From: Flavobacterium odoriferum
GTDB taxonomy: Bacteria; Bacteroidota; Bacteroidia; Flavobacteriales; Flavobacteriaceae
NCBI RefSeq assembly: GCF_025499515.1
Contig: NZ_JAMKFA010000012.1
Span: forward strand, 62,001-126,000
Length of the DNA: 64,000 nucleotides
Direction of reading: 5' to 3'
Translations under genes and position numbers: made by a program
Notes under the pieces: model-generated
What the model was told of the DNA's origin: nothing
The model's database searches: none
What the model saw: the letters and a program-made list of their open reading frames with translations, nothing else
Shown: piece after piece, positions 53,054 through 61,654 of the stretch
How the letters are laid out: each line of letters opens with the position of its first letter
Position numbering within the stretch: the stretch's first letter is position 1

Positions 53054-54043
53054 TTAGTTATATATTTTTTTTATTAATCGAGCAATGCCACTTCCTTTAA
53101 TGGATGCAAAAGGCAATAAAACACGGTCAACCAAAAAGAATTTAAAAGCCGTTTTACTGTCCAAAAAACCATATGCTGCAAGCAAATGTACTATTTTCTT
53201 GTTATCTCCTTTAAATGCTTCAGTATTTTCTAAAATCTGAAAACGAAATATTTTTTTATAGGATTCTATAAAATAAGATTTTATATCTTGATTTTTAAAC
53301 TGTTTTTCAGGATTTTGTCGCACCAACTCTACAACACTTAATAATAGTGTTTGAAAAGATTTTACCATTTTGGTTTTAATCTCTAAAGAGTTATACTTGG
53401 TTTGATAATTTGAATCGTTTCTATAATAACAATCAATAGTGTTGAAAACCTGAAAATCGATTGCTTTTACAATTGCTTTTATAGCTACTTCTAAGTCTTC
53501 AAAAACGACCAAACTAGGACTAAAATGGATGGTTTTAAAAAAATCAGTTTTATAAATTGGAGCCGTAATGGGCCACTGACCGTGCAATTGAATAAAAGAT
53601 TCTAAAATGCGGGTTTTATCTTGTTCGACTACTATTTCTTTTTTAGAAAAATCGGGTTCCTCAACAAAACGCTCCATTTGAAACACTAAAAAATCACATT
53701 CTGGATTTTGTTGGAATTGTGCTACTCGATTTTCTAAACAAGTCGTCGCCAATAAATCATCGGCATCTAAAAAAATCAAGTAATCTCCTTTGGCTTTGGA
53801 AACACCATAATTTCGAGCAGAAGAAGGCCCTTTGGGCAAATCTACTGGTCGTTTATACAATTGAAAACGATTATCTTTTTCTTGATAATTCACAGAAATA
53901 GTTTCCGTTAAATCTATAGAACCATCATCTACTAAAATACATTCCCAATTCGTATAAGTTTGTGAAAGTACGCTATTTAAAGTTGCCTTTATGTGCTTAC
54001 TGCTATTGAACGTGGGAATAATTATGGAAACCAGTGGTTGCAA
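53054..54043 (-). CDS. Glycosyltransferase family 2
   Basis: A 329-residue GT-A enzyme. N-terminal VSIIIPTFNSSKHIKATLNS, CILVDDGSIDLTE and the metal-binding DYLIFLDADDLL are all present. The C-terminal 130 residues are helical without membrane segments. It is followed closely by a GT4 gene (1-base gap). Substrate unknown. Confidence 0.9.
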   Translation of the reverse strand: MQPLVSIIIPTFNSSKHIKATLNSVLSQTYTNWECILVDDGSIDLTETISVNYQEKDNRFQLYKRPVDLPKGPSSARNYGVSKAKGDYLIFLDADDLLATTCLENRVAQFQQNPECDFLVFQMERFVEEPDFSKKEIVVEQDKTRILESFIQLHGQWPITAPIYKTDFFKTIHFSPSLVVFEDLEVAIKAIVKAIDFQVFNTIDCYYRNDSNYQTKYNSLEIKTKMVKSFQTLLLSVVELVRQNPEKQFKNQDIKSYFIESYKKIFRFQILENTEAFKGDNKKIVHLLAAYGFLDSKTAFKFFLVDRVLLPFASIKGSGIARLIKKIYN

Positions 54044-54054
54044 ATCGTTTGTAT

Positions 54055-54996
54055 TTATCGGAACAAAAATGGGAAAAGTTGCTTTCTTTTCCTAATAATT
54101 GGGCAGTATTTAATAGCTAAAGTTGAGGCAATTAGTTTCGGATTTGATTTTAGTAAATAAAACCAATACTTGAACTCTGTTAATAAGCTATACTTTTCTT
54201 TGTAGCGGTAATAAAATAGCCAATTCAATAGTAAATCGATTTTAGCTTTTTCGATGTTATTTTGAAAACCCCAATAAATAACCGATTCATACATCTTAAA
54301 CCAATATTTTTTATATAATTCTTTAACATTAAAACTATTCGTAACATGAACACCGCGCATAGCAACGGCTTCTTTTATGTTTCCAGCAACTAATTTTGAG
54401 GTTAGTGCCATTTTAAGCAACCAATCCGTATCTTCCGCCACAACTAAATGCTCTTGAAAAAGTCCGATTTTAGTTAATACTTCTTTTTTGATAGTTAAAC
54501 CATCAATAGAAAAATAGCCTTTTTTACCGTTTAATAAATAGCCAAATAATTCTTGCGGCGGAATAGCCTCTGTAACGGTAGTTAAAGATAATTCTTGGTG
54601 TTCTTCATCTGAAAAATCTCTATAAAAATGAACTCCAATAGCATTGTAAACACCGTCAATTGTAGTATCGCTACTAAAAATTTTGCGGTCGGTTTCAAAA
54701 CGATTTTCCAAGTAAAAATCATCGGCATCTAAAAAGGCAATAAAAGGTTGGGTTGCTTTTTGCAAGGCTAAATTACGACTTGCAGAACGTCCTTTATTAA
54801 CCTTATTTTCATGATGATAGATTTTAATTCTAGCATCGGATTGTTGTAATTTCTGAAGAATAGCTAAAGAATCATCCGTACTTCCATCGTTTACTAAAAC
54901 CACTTCTTTTACTTCGTTATGAAACAAAGCCGAAGTCACCGCTTTTTCAATATAAGCAGCAGCGTTGTAAACGGGGATGATGACGGAGATATTCAA
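54055..54996 (-). CDS. Glycosyltransferase family 2
   Basis: A 313-residue GT-A enzyme: ISVIIPVYNAAAYIEKAVTS, VVLVNDGSTDDSLAIL and PFIAFLDADDFYLENRFETD. The tail from about 260 is basic and hydrophobic, suggesting membrane association near the lipid-linked acceptor. It lies 11 bases before the next GT2 gene in the transcript. Confidence 0.9.
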   Translation of the reverse strand: MNISVIIPVYNAAAYIEKAVTSALFHNEVKEVVLVNDGSTDDSLAILQKLQQSDARIKIYHHENKVNKGRSASRNLALQKATQPFIAFLDADDFYLENRFETDRKIFSSDTTIDGVYNAIGVHFYRDFSDEEHQELSLTTVTEAIPPQELFGYLLNGKKGYFSIDGLTIKKEVLTKIGLFQEHLVVAEDTDWLLKMALTSKLVAGNIKEAVAMRGVHVTNSFNVKELYKKYWFKMYESVIYWGFQNNIEKAKIDLLLNWLFYYRYKEKYSLLTEFKYWFYLLKSNPKLIASTLAIKYCPIIRKRKQLFPFLFR

Positions 54997-54999
54997 TTT

Positions 55000-55938
55000 T
55001 TAAATTTTAGCCAATATTTTCAATAGCTTTAAACCTATTTTTCTTTTAAGTTTATTCTTGATAATGGCATTGGTTAAGGTATTAAATTCAAAAAAATAAT
55101 TGCTTTCTGTTTTATTTTCTTTTGAATCTTTACAGTGAACATTTTCAATGTAATTTACCTTCCAATGCGAATTGCATTTTGTAATTTGTTCAAAGATGAA
55201 TTTGTTTCGTTTATAGCTTTCAAATCTTCTCTTGTTAGCTTCTACTAAATCATTAGGCGCAACGTAATGGTTTTGGTGTAACACAATGGTATCATCAATG
55301 AATTTAATTTGCATATTTTTATTTTTGATACGCCAAATTAATTCATCATCATCATATCCTACTCCTTTTGCATAGCGCTCATCAAATCCTCCCAAATCAA
55401 ATAAATCAGTACTCATTAGCGCTGCACAAAAATGAAAGGCTTCTGGGCGAAATTTTGAGTGATTGTACCAGCCTAAATCGCCATCAGTAGTGAATGATCT
55501 ATTATTGTTTTCGATAAGTTTAACAATGTTCTTTTCATCAAAAAAAAGCGCATCATCGTCAGTATTCAATTTATCCATTGAAAAACATCCAAAACTCAAA
55601 TATTCGTTTTCTTTTAAATGAGCATCCACATATTCTAAAACGGCACCAAAATGATAACATTCTGGATTTTGAATAATAACTTTATCACCTTTAACCGCTT
55701 CAAAGCCTATATTAAAAGGAATACAAGGATTTTTATACCATTTGTTTTGTTTTTCTAAACGAATAACATTTAGAAAAGGAAAATCGGTTTGTAAATCTTC
55801 TAATCGCTCTACTTCATCACTACCATCATCTACTACAATAACTTCAAAATTGATTTTACCATAATAAGGCAACATACTTTTTAAAGTACGAGTAAATAAC
55901 TTTTTTCGGTTGTAATAAGCAGTAACTACAGATATCAT
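55000..55938 (-). CDS. Glycosyltransferase family 2 with galactosyltransferase-like C-terminal domain
   Basis: A 312-residue GT-A enzyme: MISVVTAYYNRKKLFTRTLK and VIVVDDGSDE. At the usual DxD place it reads VIIQNPECYHFG, as in a recognised GT2 subgroup. Residues about 180-230 match the C-terminal galactosyltransferase-type motif (LGGFDERYAKGVGYDDDELI), whose acidic cluster probably supplies acceptor or metal contacts. Substrate unknown. Confidence 0.85.
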   Translation of the reverse strand: MISVVTAYYNRKKLFTRTLKSMLPYYGKINFEVIVVDDGSDEVERLEDLQTDFPFLNVIRLEKQNKWYKNPCIPFNIGFEAVKGDKVIIQNPECYHFGAVLEYVDAHLKENEYLSFGCFSMDKLNTDDDALFFDEKNIVKLIENNNRSFTTDGDLGWYNHSKFRPEAFHFCAALMSTDLFDLGGFDERYAKGVGYDDDELIWRIKNKNMQIKFIDDTIVLHQNHYVAPNDLVEANKRRFESYKRNKFIFEQITKCNSHWKVNYIENVHCKDSKENKTESNYFFEFNTLTNAIIKNKLKRKIGLKLLKILAKI

Positions 55939-55939
55939 A

Positions 55940-56806
55940 TTATAATGAATAGTGTTTGTATAGGGTGTTTTGGCTTAAAATCCAAGCTTTCAAATCTATT
56001 AACATTTGTTCGTAAGTGGGAACGTGGTAGTCAAAATCTTGACTTGTAAATAGTAAACTCTTGTCTACTTTATAAGCATCGTAATCCACAATTTCCAATT
56101 GGTTGTTTCGAAATACAGAATTAAACAATTGCAACAATTCGTATTTATTTATTTTTTCGTTTGGCACCACTTGAATAATTCCTGAAATGTTTTGGTTGAT
56201 TATTTCATGAACCACTTTTGCTAATTCAAGTGTTGTCAAACCTGTCCAATAGGCATTAGAATAACCATTCAACTTAGCGTCTAAAGGTTGACTCAAAAAC
56301 CAATGCAACAATCCGATACCGTTTGGATTAATTTCAGGTCCGATGATTGAGGTTCTGATGGTGACATCTTTTGGATTATCAATTTCTCCCAATGCTTTTG
56401 ATTGGGCATAAAACCCGATGCCGTCTTTTACATCGGCTTCCGTGTAATTTCCTTTTTTGCCTGAAAACACACAATCAGTACTGATGTGAATTACTTTGGT
56501 TTGGGTATTCTTTGTAATTTCCTCTAAAAAATGCGGAAAATAACTATTGAACCAAACTGCCTTTGACGGATGATCTTCGGCGTCTTTGTTTAAAATTCCA
56601 ATACAATTTACTACAACATCAAATTGATGCTCATTAATTATGGTTAGAAGCTTTTCCTTATCACTTACATCGACATTAAAACTTTTTTTATTTTCCGAAA
56701 TGTTTCTGGCAACAGTAAACACCTCGAAAGTATCGATTGCAGTAAAATAACTTTGCATGACATGTCCTGCCATACCTTTAGAACCAATAATTAAAATTTT
56801 CTTCAT
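55940..56806 (-). CDS. RmlD-like NAD(P)-dependent sugar-nucleotide reductase
   Basis: A 288-residue short-chain dehydrogenase-type enzyme with Rossmann loop ILIIGSKGMAGHVMQ, STDCVFSGKKGNYTE and the YxxxK pair in GFYAQSKALGE. It lies directly after a WecB/FnlC-type epimerase and a FnlA/CapE-type dehydratase gene. It has no C-terminal cupin, unlike FnlB/CapF (about 370 residues). That makes it closer in layout to WbvR-like 4-reductases of UDP-L-QuiNAc synthesis. Product assignment is an inference. Confidence 0.8.
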   Translation of the reverse strand: MKKILIIGSKGMAGHVMQSYFTAIDTFEVFTVARNISENKKSFNVDVSDKEKLLTIINEHQFDVVVNCIGILNKDAEDHPSKAVWFNSYFPHFLEEITKNTQTKVIHISTDCVFSGKKGNYTEADVKDGIGFYAQSKALGEIDNPKDVTIRTSIIGPEINPNGIGLLHWFLSQPLDAKLNGYSNAYWTGLTTLELAKVVHEIINQNISGIIQVVPNEKINKYELLQLFNSVFRNNQLEIVDYDAYKVDKSLLFTSQDFDYHVPTYEQMLIDLKAWILSQNTLYKHYSL

Positions 56807-56809
56807 AAA

Positions 56810-57928
56810 TTATTTATTCCAAGTTACCAGATTTACAATTTTAGTGTAACTCATAATTGCTTTTATAACCCTATCTGAGCTATTTAAAACTTCATATTCT
56901 AATGGGATTTTGATTTCGCTATCGAATAATCCTTTTGTAATTTCAATTGAATTTATGATTTCGTCTTCATTAATTCCTCCTAAAATGATGGTTCCGGCAT
57001 CAACGGCTTCTGGTCGCTCAGTGCTAGTACGAATACTTACCGCTGGGAATTTCATCATCGCTGATTCTTCGCTAATAGTACCGCTATCAGACAACACGAT
57101 GAATGCATTTTGTTGCAACTGTACATAATCAAAGAATCCTAGTGGCGCTACATTTTGAATCAATGGATGAAATGTAATTTTTTGAGAATCAATTCTTTTT
57201 TTAGTTCTTGGATGTGTTGAAAAAATAACGGGTAATTGATATTTCTCAGCTACTTTATTTAAGGCATTCGTTAAGGCTTTAAAATTAGCATCAATATCCA
57301 CATTTTCTTCTCTATGTGCGCTAACTACAATATATTTTTTACTGGTAAGTTGTAATTGTTCTAAAACGTTACTTGAATTAATTTTACTAGAATGAACGTG
57401 TAAAACCTCTTTCAATGGGGAACCAATCACAAAAACATGGTCTTTACGAAAACCCTCACTTAACAAATAACGTCTGCTATTCTCTGTGTAAGTTAGGTTG
57501 ATATCGCTAATATGATCCGATATTTTTCTATTGATTTCTTCAGGCACATTTTGGTCAAAACAACGATTTCCTGCTTCCATATGAAAAATTGGAATTTTTA
57601 ATCGTTTAGCGGCAATCGTACTCAATACGCTATTCGTATCTCCTAAAACCAAAAGCGCATCAGGTTTTTCTTTTGATAATACTTCGTAGGATTTTGCGAT
57701 AACATTACCAATAGTTTCCCCAAGATGACTTCCGGCTACATTTAAAAAATAATCCGGTTTTCTTAGTCCTAAATCTTCAAAAAAGATTTCGTTTAATTCA
57801 TAATCATAATTTTGTCCAGTGTGAATTAAAATATGATTGAAATAGATATCACTTTTTTTGATACATTCGGCTAATCGAATAATCTCAGGTCTTGTTCCTA
57901 ATATTGTTGCTAGTTTTAACTTTTTCAT
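56810..57928 (-). CDS. UDP-sugar 2-epimerase (WecB/FnlC-like)
   Basis: A 372-residue GT-B-fold epimerase: LATILGTRPEIIRLAECIKK, HTGQNYDYELNEIFFEDLGL, FHMEAGNRCFDQNVPEEINR and LSDSGTISEESAMMKFPAVS. Sandwiched between a FnlA-like and an RmlD-like gene, it most likely does the last C2 epimerisation to a UDP-N-acetyl-6-deoxy-L-hexosamine rather than UDP-ManNAc formation. Confidence 0.88.
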   Translation of the reverse strand: MKKLKLATILGTRPEIIRLAECIKKSDIYFNHILIHTGQNYDYELNEIFFEDLGLRKPDYFLNVAGSHLGETIGNVIAKSYEVLSKEKPDALLVLGDTNSVLSTIAAKRLKIPIFHMEAGNRCFDQNVPEEINRKISDHISDINLTYTENSRRYLLSEGFRKDHVFVIGSPLKEVLHVHSSKINSSNVLEQLQLTSKKYIVVSAHREENVDIDANFKALTNALNKVAEKYQLPVIFSTHPRTKKRIDSQKITFHPLIQNVAPLGFFDYVQLQQNAFIVLSDSGTISEESAMMKFPAVSIRTSTERPEAVDAGTIILGGINEDEIINSIEITKGLFDSEIKIPLEYEVLNSSDRVIKAIMSYTKIVNLVTWNK

Positions 57929-57938
57929 TTGCAGTCAA

Positions 57939-58940
57939 TCATTTAAATTCTTCTAAGGTAAGCAACAAATTTTTCACACCTTCAACATCTAATTGGGTAG
58001 TATTATGTGAATTATAATCCTGAATTTCAGGTAAAATATCTTTCCCTTCAGAGAAATATTGGCTGTAATTTAAATTTCTATTATCGGCAGGAATACGGAA
58101 AAATCCGCCCATATCCTCAGCCTTCGCCATTTCTTCACGGGTACACAAGGTCTCATATAATTTTTCTCCGTGTCTTGTTCCGATAACTTTGATTTGATTT
58201 GAAGCGTTTTTAATTTCTAAAATTGCTTTTGCTAAATCGTTAATAGTGGAAGCTGGTGCTTTGTTTATAAAAATATCCCCTGGATTAGCGTTCTCAAAAG
58301 CAAACAAAACCAACTCAACAGCATCATTAAGCGACATTAAGAAACGCGTCATACTTGGGTCGGTTACCGTTAAATCTTCTCCTTTTTCAATTTGACTCAA
58401 GAAAAGAGGAATAACAGAACCTCTTGAAGCCATTACATTGCCGTAACGGGTCAAACATATTGTTGTTTTTGTGGTATTTCTCGATTCTGCAATAGCTACT
58501 TTTTCCATCATAGCTTTTGACATTCCCATGGCATTAATTGGATAAGCTGCTTTATCTGTAGACAAACAAATTACTTTTTCCACCTTATTTTGAATGGCAG
58601 CTCTCAATAGATTGTGAGTTCCCTCAACATTAGTTTTTACCGCTTGCATTGGGAAAAACTCACAAGATGGCACTTGTTTTAGAGCCGCTGCATGAAACAC
58701 ATAGTCGACTCCTAACATAGCTGACTCAATGGAAGTAAAATCCCTTACATCTCCAATATAAAATTTAATTTTTTCATTTTTATAGTGATTACGCATGTCA
58801 TCTTGCTTCTTTTCATCTCTAGAAAAAATGCGAATCTCTTTAAAATGGTCGGTATTTAAAAACCGGTTTAGGACTGCGGTTCCAAAAGAACCTGTTCCAC
58901 CAGTTATTAATAGTACTTTATTTTTTATTTGGTTATTCAT
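57939..58940 (-). CDS. UDP-GlcNAc 4,6-dehydratase/5-epimerase (FnlA/CapE-like)
   Basis: A 333-residue extended SDR. It has the Rossmann loop LLITGGTGSFGTAVLNRFL, RIFSRDEKKQDDMRN, DYVFHAAALKQVPSCEFFPM, and a STDKAAYPINAMGMSKAMME segment in which Met replaces the usual active-site Tyr. That YxxxK-to-MxxxK change is the known hallmark of inverting dehydratases (FlaA1/CapE/WbjB). It starts the conversion of UDP-GlcNAc to an L-sugar. It lies 3 bases after wzt. Confidence 0.92.
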   Translation of the reverse strand: MNNQIKNKVLLITGGTGSFGTAVLNRFLNTDHFKEIRIFSRDEKKQDDMRNHYKNEKIKFYIGDVRDFTSIESAMLGVDYVFHAAALKQVPSCEFFPMQAVKTNVEGTHNLLRAAIQNKVEKVICLSTDKAAYPINAMGMSKAMMEKVAIAESRNTTKTTICLTRYGNVMASRGSVIPLFLSQIEKGEDLTVTDPSMTRFLMSLNDAVELVLFAFENANPGDIFINKAPASTINDLAKAILEIKNASNQIKVIGTRHGEKLYETLCTREEMAKAEDMGGFFRIPADNRNLNYSQYFSEGKDILPEIQDYNSHNTTQLDVEGVKNLLLTLEEFK

Positions 58941-58943
58941 AGT

Positions 58944-60218
58944 TTACTCTATATATTCCCACTGACTAGGAACCCCGATTTTACCTGGGTAATTAATATT
59001 ATATTGACTTAAATAAGAATGTTGACTTTCTTCTATTTCAAATGTAATTACATTTGAAATTTCATTTTGCACTACTCCTTTAACAGGGGAATAAATTGCA
59101 AATGTAACATTATAGGCACCAGAGGTAAGAATGTTTCTAGGAAGTTTACATAGTAACTTAGAATCCCCAATTATATTACTTTTGAACCGCTTACTAGAAT
59201 AATCACCAGACCAATAAATTAGTTCGTCGTTGATGTCTTTTAAATCAACTGTGACATATGCTCCTTCTACTATTTGACGTGTTATAACTTCAAACTCAAA
59301 AATTAATTCATCATCAGTTGTAAAGATTTTATTTGCTCTATTATTTAACAAATTTACACTTTTAATTTGCATTGGTAAATTTGGCGAATCAGAATATTTA
59401 ATGGATAAATTTCTATCATTTGAAATCAAATTATTTTCATAATAATTAATAACACTTTCAATATTTCCATTGAAAACATTTTTTCCATTATGTAGAACAA
59501 TTCCTTTATTACAAAGCTTTTTTACACTTGCCATAGAATGACTCACGAACAAAACAGTTCTTCCCTCTCCTTTGCTCACCTCGTTCATTTTGCCTAAACA
59601 CTTTTTTTGAAACTCAGCATCGCCAACAGCCAACACCTCATCTACAATCAAAATTTCGGATTCTAAATGTGCCGCAACAGCAAATGCCAAACGCACATAC
59701 ATTCCAGAAGAATAACGCTTAACTGGCGTATCAATATAACGTTCAACTCCAGAAAAGGCTACGATTTCATCAAACTTACGCTTGATTTCATGTTTGCGCA
59801 TACCTAAAATAGCACCATTCAAATAAATATTCTCTCTGCCCGTCATTTCAGGATGAAAACCAGTACCAACTTCCAACAATGAGGCAATGCGACCTTTTGT
59901 GTATATTTTACCTGTAGTAGGTTGTGTAACTTGACTTAATATTTTTAACAAAGTGGACTTCCCAGCACCATTACGACCAATAATTCCGACAGAATCTCCT
60001 TGATTGATTTCGAAATTAATGTCGCGTAAACTCCAAACATAATCACTTTCACCTTTGCTGCTTCTATCATTAGCTTCTCCAATTTTTAAAAAAGGATCTT
60101 CTTTGCCTCGTAAATTATGCCACCAACGCTTCATATCGTCTTTAACCGTGCCCGTTCCCACAAGTCCTAGACGATATTGTTTGGATATATTTTCTGCTTT
60201 TATTACTACTTTACTCAT
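58944..60218 (-). CDS. wzt: Polysaccharide ABC exporter ATPase (Wzt) with C-terminal carbohydrate-binding domain
   Basis: A 424-residue protein. The ATPase part (about 1-255) has Walker A GRNGAGKST (81-89), signature YSSGMYVRLAFA, Walker B LIVDEVLAVGD and FVSHSM. The beta-rich C-terminal domain (about 275-424) is Wzt_C-like, which in characterised systems recognises the non-reducing end of the finished chain and so couples termination to export. The long N-terminal insert before Walker A is normal for this family. Its permease gene lies 130 bases upstream in the transcript, separated by a TAGTGAAT repeat. Confidence 0.93.
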   Translation of the reverse strand: MSKVVIKAENISKQYRLGLVGTGTVKDDMKRWWHNLRGKEDPFLKIGEANDRSSKGESDYVWSLRDINFEINQGDSVGIIGRNGAGKSTLLKILSQVTQPTTGKIYTKGRIASLLEVGTGFHPEMTGRENIYLNGAILGMRKHEIKRKFDEIVAFSGVERYIDTPVKRYSSGMYVRLAFAVAAHLESEILIVDEVLAVGDAEFQKKCLGKMNEVSKGEGRTVLFVSHSMASVKKLCNKGIVLHNGKNVFNGNIESVINYYENNLISNDRNLSIKYSDSPNLPMQIKSVNLLNNRANKIFTTDDELIFEFEVITRQIVEGAYVTVDLKDINDELIYWSGDYSSKRFKSNIIGDSKLLCKLPRNILTSGAYNVTFAIYSPVKGVVQNEISNVITFEIEESQHSYLSQYNINYPGKIGVPSQWEYIE

Positions 60219-60230
60219 TTTATTTTAGTG

Positions 60231-60294
60231 AGTAGTGAATAGTGAATAGTGAGTAGTTGGATTTCCATACTAAGCACTATTCTCTATTCACTAC
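60231..60294. repeat. TAGTGAAT-type repeats forming an inverted pair between wzm and wzt
   Basis: GTAGTGAATAGTGAATAGT (60232-60250) pairs with ACTATTCTCTATTCACTAC (60276-60294) at 17 of 19 positions around a 25-base loop. Within each arm the module is a 7-base AGTGAAT/AGTGAGT repeat. The same type occurs at 49049-49080. It occupies most of the 130-base wzm-wzt gap, where nothing else was seen. Confidence 0.7.
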
Positions 60295-60348
60295 TTTTTT
60301 ATATAATTTAAAACTAATCATTCACAACTCTCTATTTACTATACAACA

Positions 60349-61260
60349 CTAAACCGTATCCATAAAAGTCTTCTGCGTCTTGTTAAAAACCAAGACTCCA
60401 ATTGCTAAAATAACAATTGAAAATATCGATGGATAAACTAAATCTAAAATCGTAAACTCACCAACACCTAAATAGGCAAATCGCATGTAATCAAACAAAC
60501 CTACTAAGGGGTTTAATTCAACCACCCATTGATAATCTAAAGGCACCGTTGAACTTGGATAGATAACTGGAGTAGCATACATAAACAACTGCACTCCAAA
60601 ACCAATCAACTGATTCAAATCTTTATATTTTGTAGTCATGGAAGATAAAATTAATCCTATTCCCATAGAAATTAACGCCATTAAAATAATTACAATTGGT
60701 GTTGCTGCAATCCATGTATTTGGTCTAATTTCATTTTGAGAATAATAATAACCCACAAAACAGAGAAATAATAAAAATTGAACACCAAACTTCATTAAGT
60801 TGGAAATTACAATAGTTAACGGCATAATCAAACGAGGAAAATATACTTTCCCAAAAATAGATGCATTAACATTAAATACTCCAGAAACACTTGTTAAACA
60901 AGTTGAAAAGTAATTCCAAAGCGTAATACCCGCCATATAAAAAACCAACTTAGGAGCTCCATCTGTGGACAATTGGGCAACATTCCCAAAAATAATGGTA
61001 AACGTAATTGTTGTTAAAATCGGTTGAATAAAAAACCAAAGTGGTCCTAAAATGGTCTGTTTGTATACCGTTACAAAATCTCTTCTTACAAACAAAACCA
61101 ACAAATCACGATAGTGCCACAATTCTTTTAAATTAAGATCCAAAAGACTGTGTCTTGATTCTATTACCGCATCCCATTGCTCGGTATTTTCTGTTTCTTG
61201 TGTAGAAGAAAACTTATTGCTTAAATTACTTTCCTCTTCTGAAAATTCGGTTTTATTCAT
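60349..61260 (-). CDS. wzm: Polysaccharide ABC exporter permease (Wzm)
   Basis: A 303-residue ABC-2 type membrane protein with about six hydrophobic helices and the conserved entry LWHYRDLLVLFVRRDFVTVY plus LGPLWFFIQPILTTITFTII, seen in Wzm/KpsM/TagG permeases. A polar N-terminal extension of about 35 residues precedes the family core. It is the first gene of the leftward capsule/O-antigen run and has a good promoter just upstream. Confidence 0.92.
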   Translation of the reverse strand: MNKTEFSEEESNLSNKFSSTQETENTEQWDAVIESRHSLLDLNLKELWHYRDLLVLFVRRDFVTVYKQTILGPLWFFIQPILTTITFTIIFGNVAQLSTDGAPKLVFYMAGITLWNYFSTCLTSVSGVFNVNASIFGKVYFPRLIMPLTIVISNLMKFGVQFLLFLCFVGYYYSQNEIRPNTWIAATPIVIILMALISMGIGLILSSMTTKYKDLNQLIGFGVQLFMYATPVIYPSSTVPLDYQWVVELNPLVGLFDYMRFAYLGVGEFTILDLVYPSIFSIVILAIGVLVFNKTQKTFMDTV

Positions 61261-61290
61261 GTATACGGGGGACTTTCATTTTTACCATAT

Positions 61291-61321
61291 CAAAAATACA
61301 CTATTTTAAACAGCAGACAAA
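61291..61321 (-). promoter_or_regulatory. Promoter of the wzm-wzt glycan run
   Basis: On the minus strand TTTG (61318-61321), 19 bases, then TATTTTTG (61291-61298) reproduce the full Bacteroidota TTTG-N19-TAnnTTTG layout, 30 bases upstream of the wzm ATG. This is the best promoter match in the window. Confidence 0.7.
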
Positions 61322-61500
61322 TTAATTCAAGAAATATGACACCATCACTACTAAAAAATAAAAAAACTGCACTAAAATAACAATTCCCTAATTTAAATTT
61401 TACAAATCATTCTTCTCTCAGGTAAGCATAAGTAATTTTATACCGACTTTTACCTCTATCAAAATAACATATAAGAAAATAATACTTATGTAACTAGGAA

Positions 61501-61555
61501 GATACTCCATAGATACTCCATAGATAGTGTATAGATAGTGCATAGATAATAAATA
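61501..61555. repeat. Five tandem 11-bp repeats upstream of the PHP phosphatase gene
   Basis: GATACTCCATA (twice), GATAGTGTATA, GATAGTGCATA and GATAATAAATA follow without gaps from 61501. GATA and the final ATA are kept in all five. The period equals about one helical turn. Copies decay from left to right. They lie about 76 bases before the -7 box of the phosphatase gene. Confidence 0.9.
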
Positions 61556-61630
61556 CCTAAAAATGCATTTTATAAGCCATCTAAAAATACCAGAACAACT
61601 ATATCAAAAGATACTATTCACAAAAAAAAC

Positions 61631-61638
61631 TATCTTTG
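61631..61638 (+). promoter_or_regulatory. -7 box of the PHP phosphatase gene
   Basis: TATCTTTG is a perfect TAnnTTTG match, 16 bases before the ATG at 61655. No -33 TTTG is seen, so activation by a factor bound to the upstream 11-bp array is conceivable. Confidence 0.5.
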
Positions 61639-61654
61639 CAACAAATTCCAAATC

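Larger units (their letters stand above)
61261..61654. other. 394-base divergent control region between wzm and the PHP phosphatase gene
   Basis: No gene is seen. From left to right it holds the two-element wzm promoter (61291-61321), AT-rich DNA, five 11-bp repeats (61501-61555) and a -7 box for the phosphatase gene (61631-61638). Because it drives the exporter operon on one side and the tyrosine phosphatase on the other, it is a plausible control centre for capsule production. Confidence 0.55.

Noticed and set aside
61501..61555. CRISPR-like or transposon-end repeats
   Set aside because: 11-bp gapless units without spacers or inverted ends; a phased binding array fits better.
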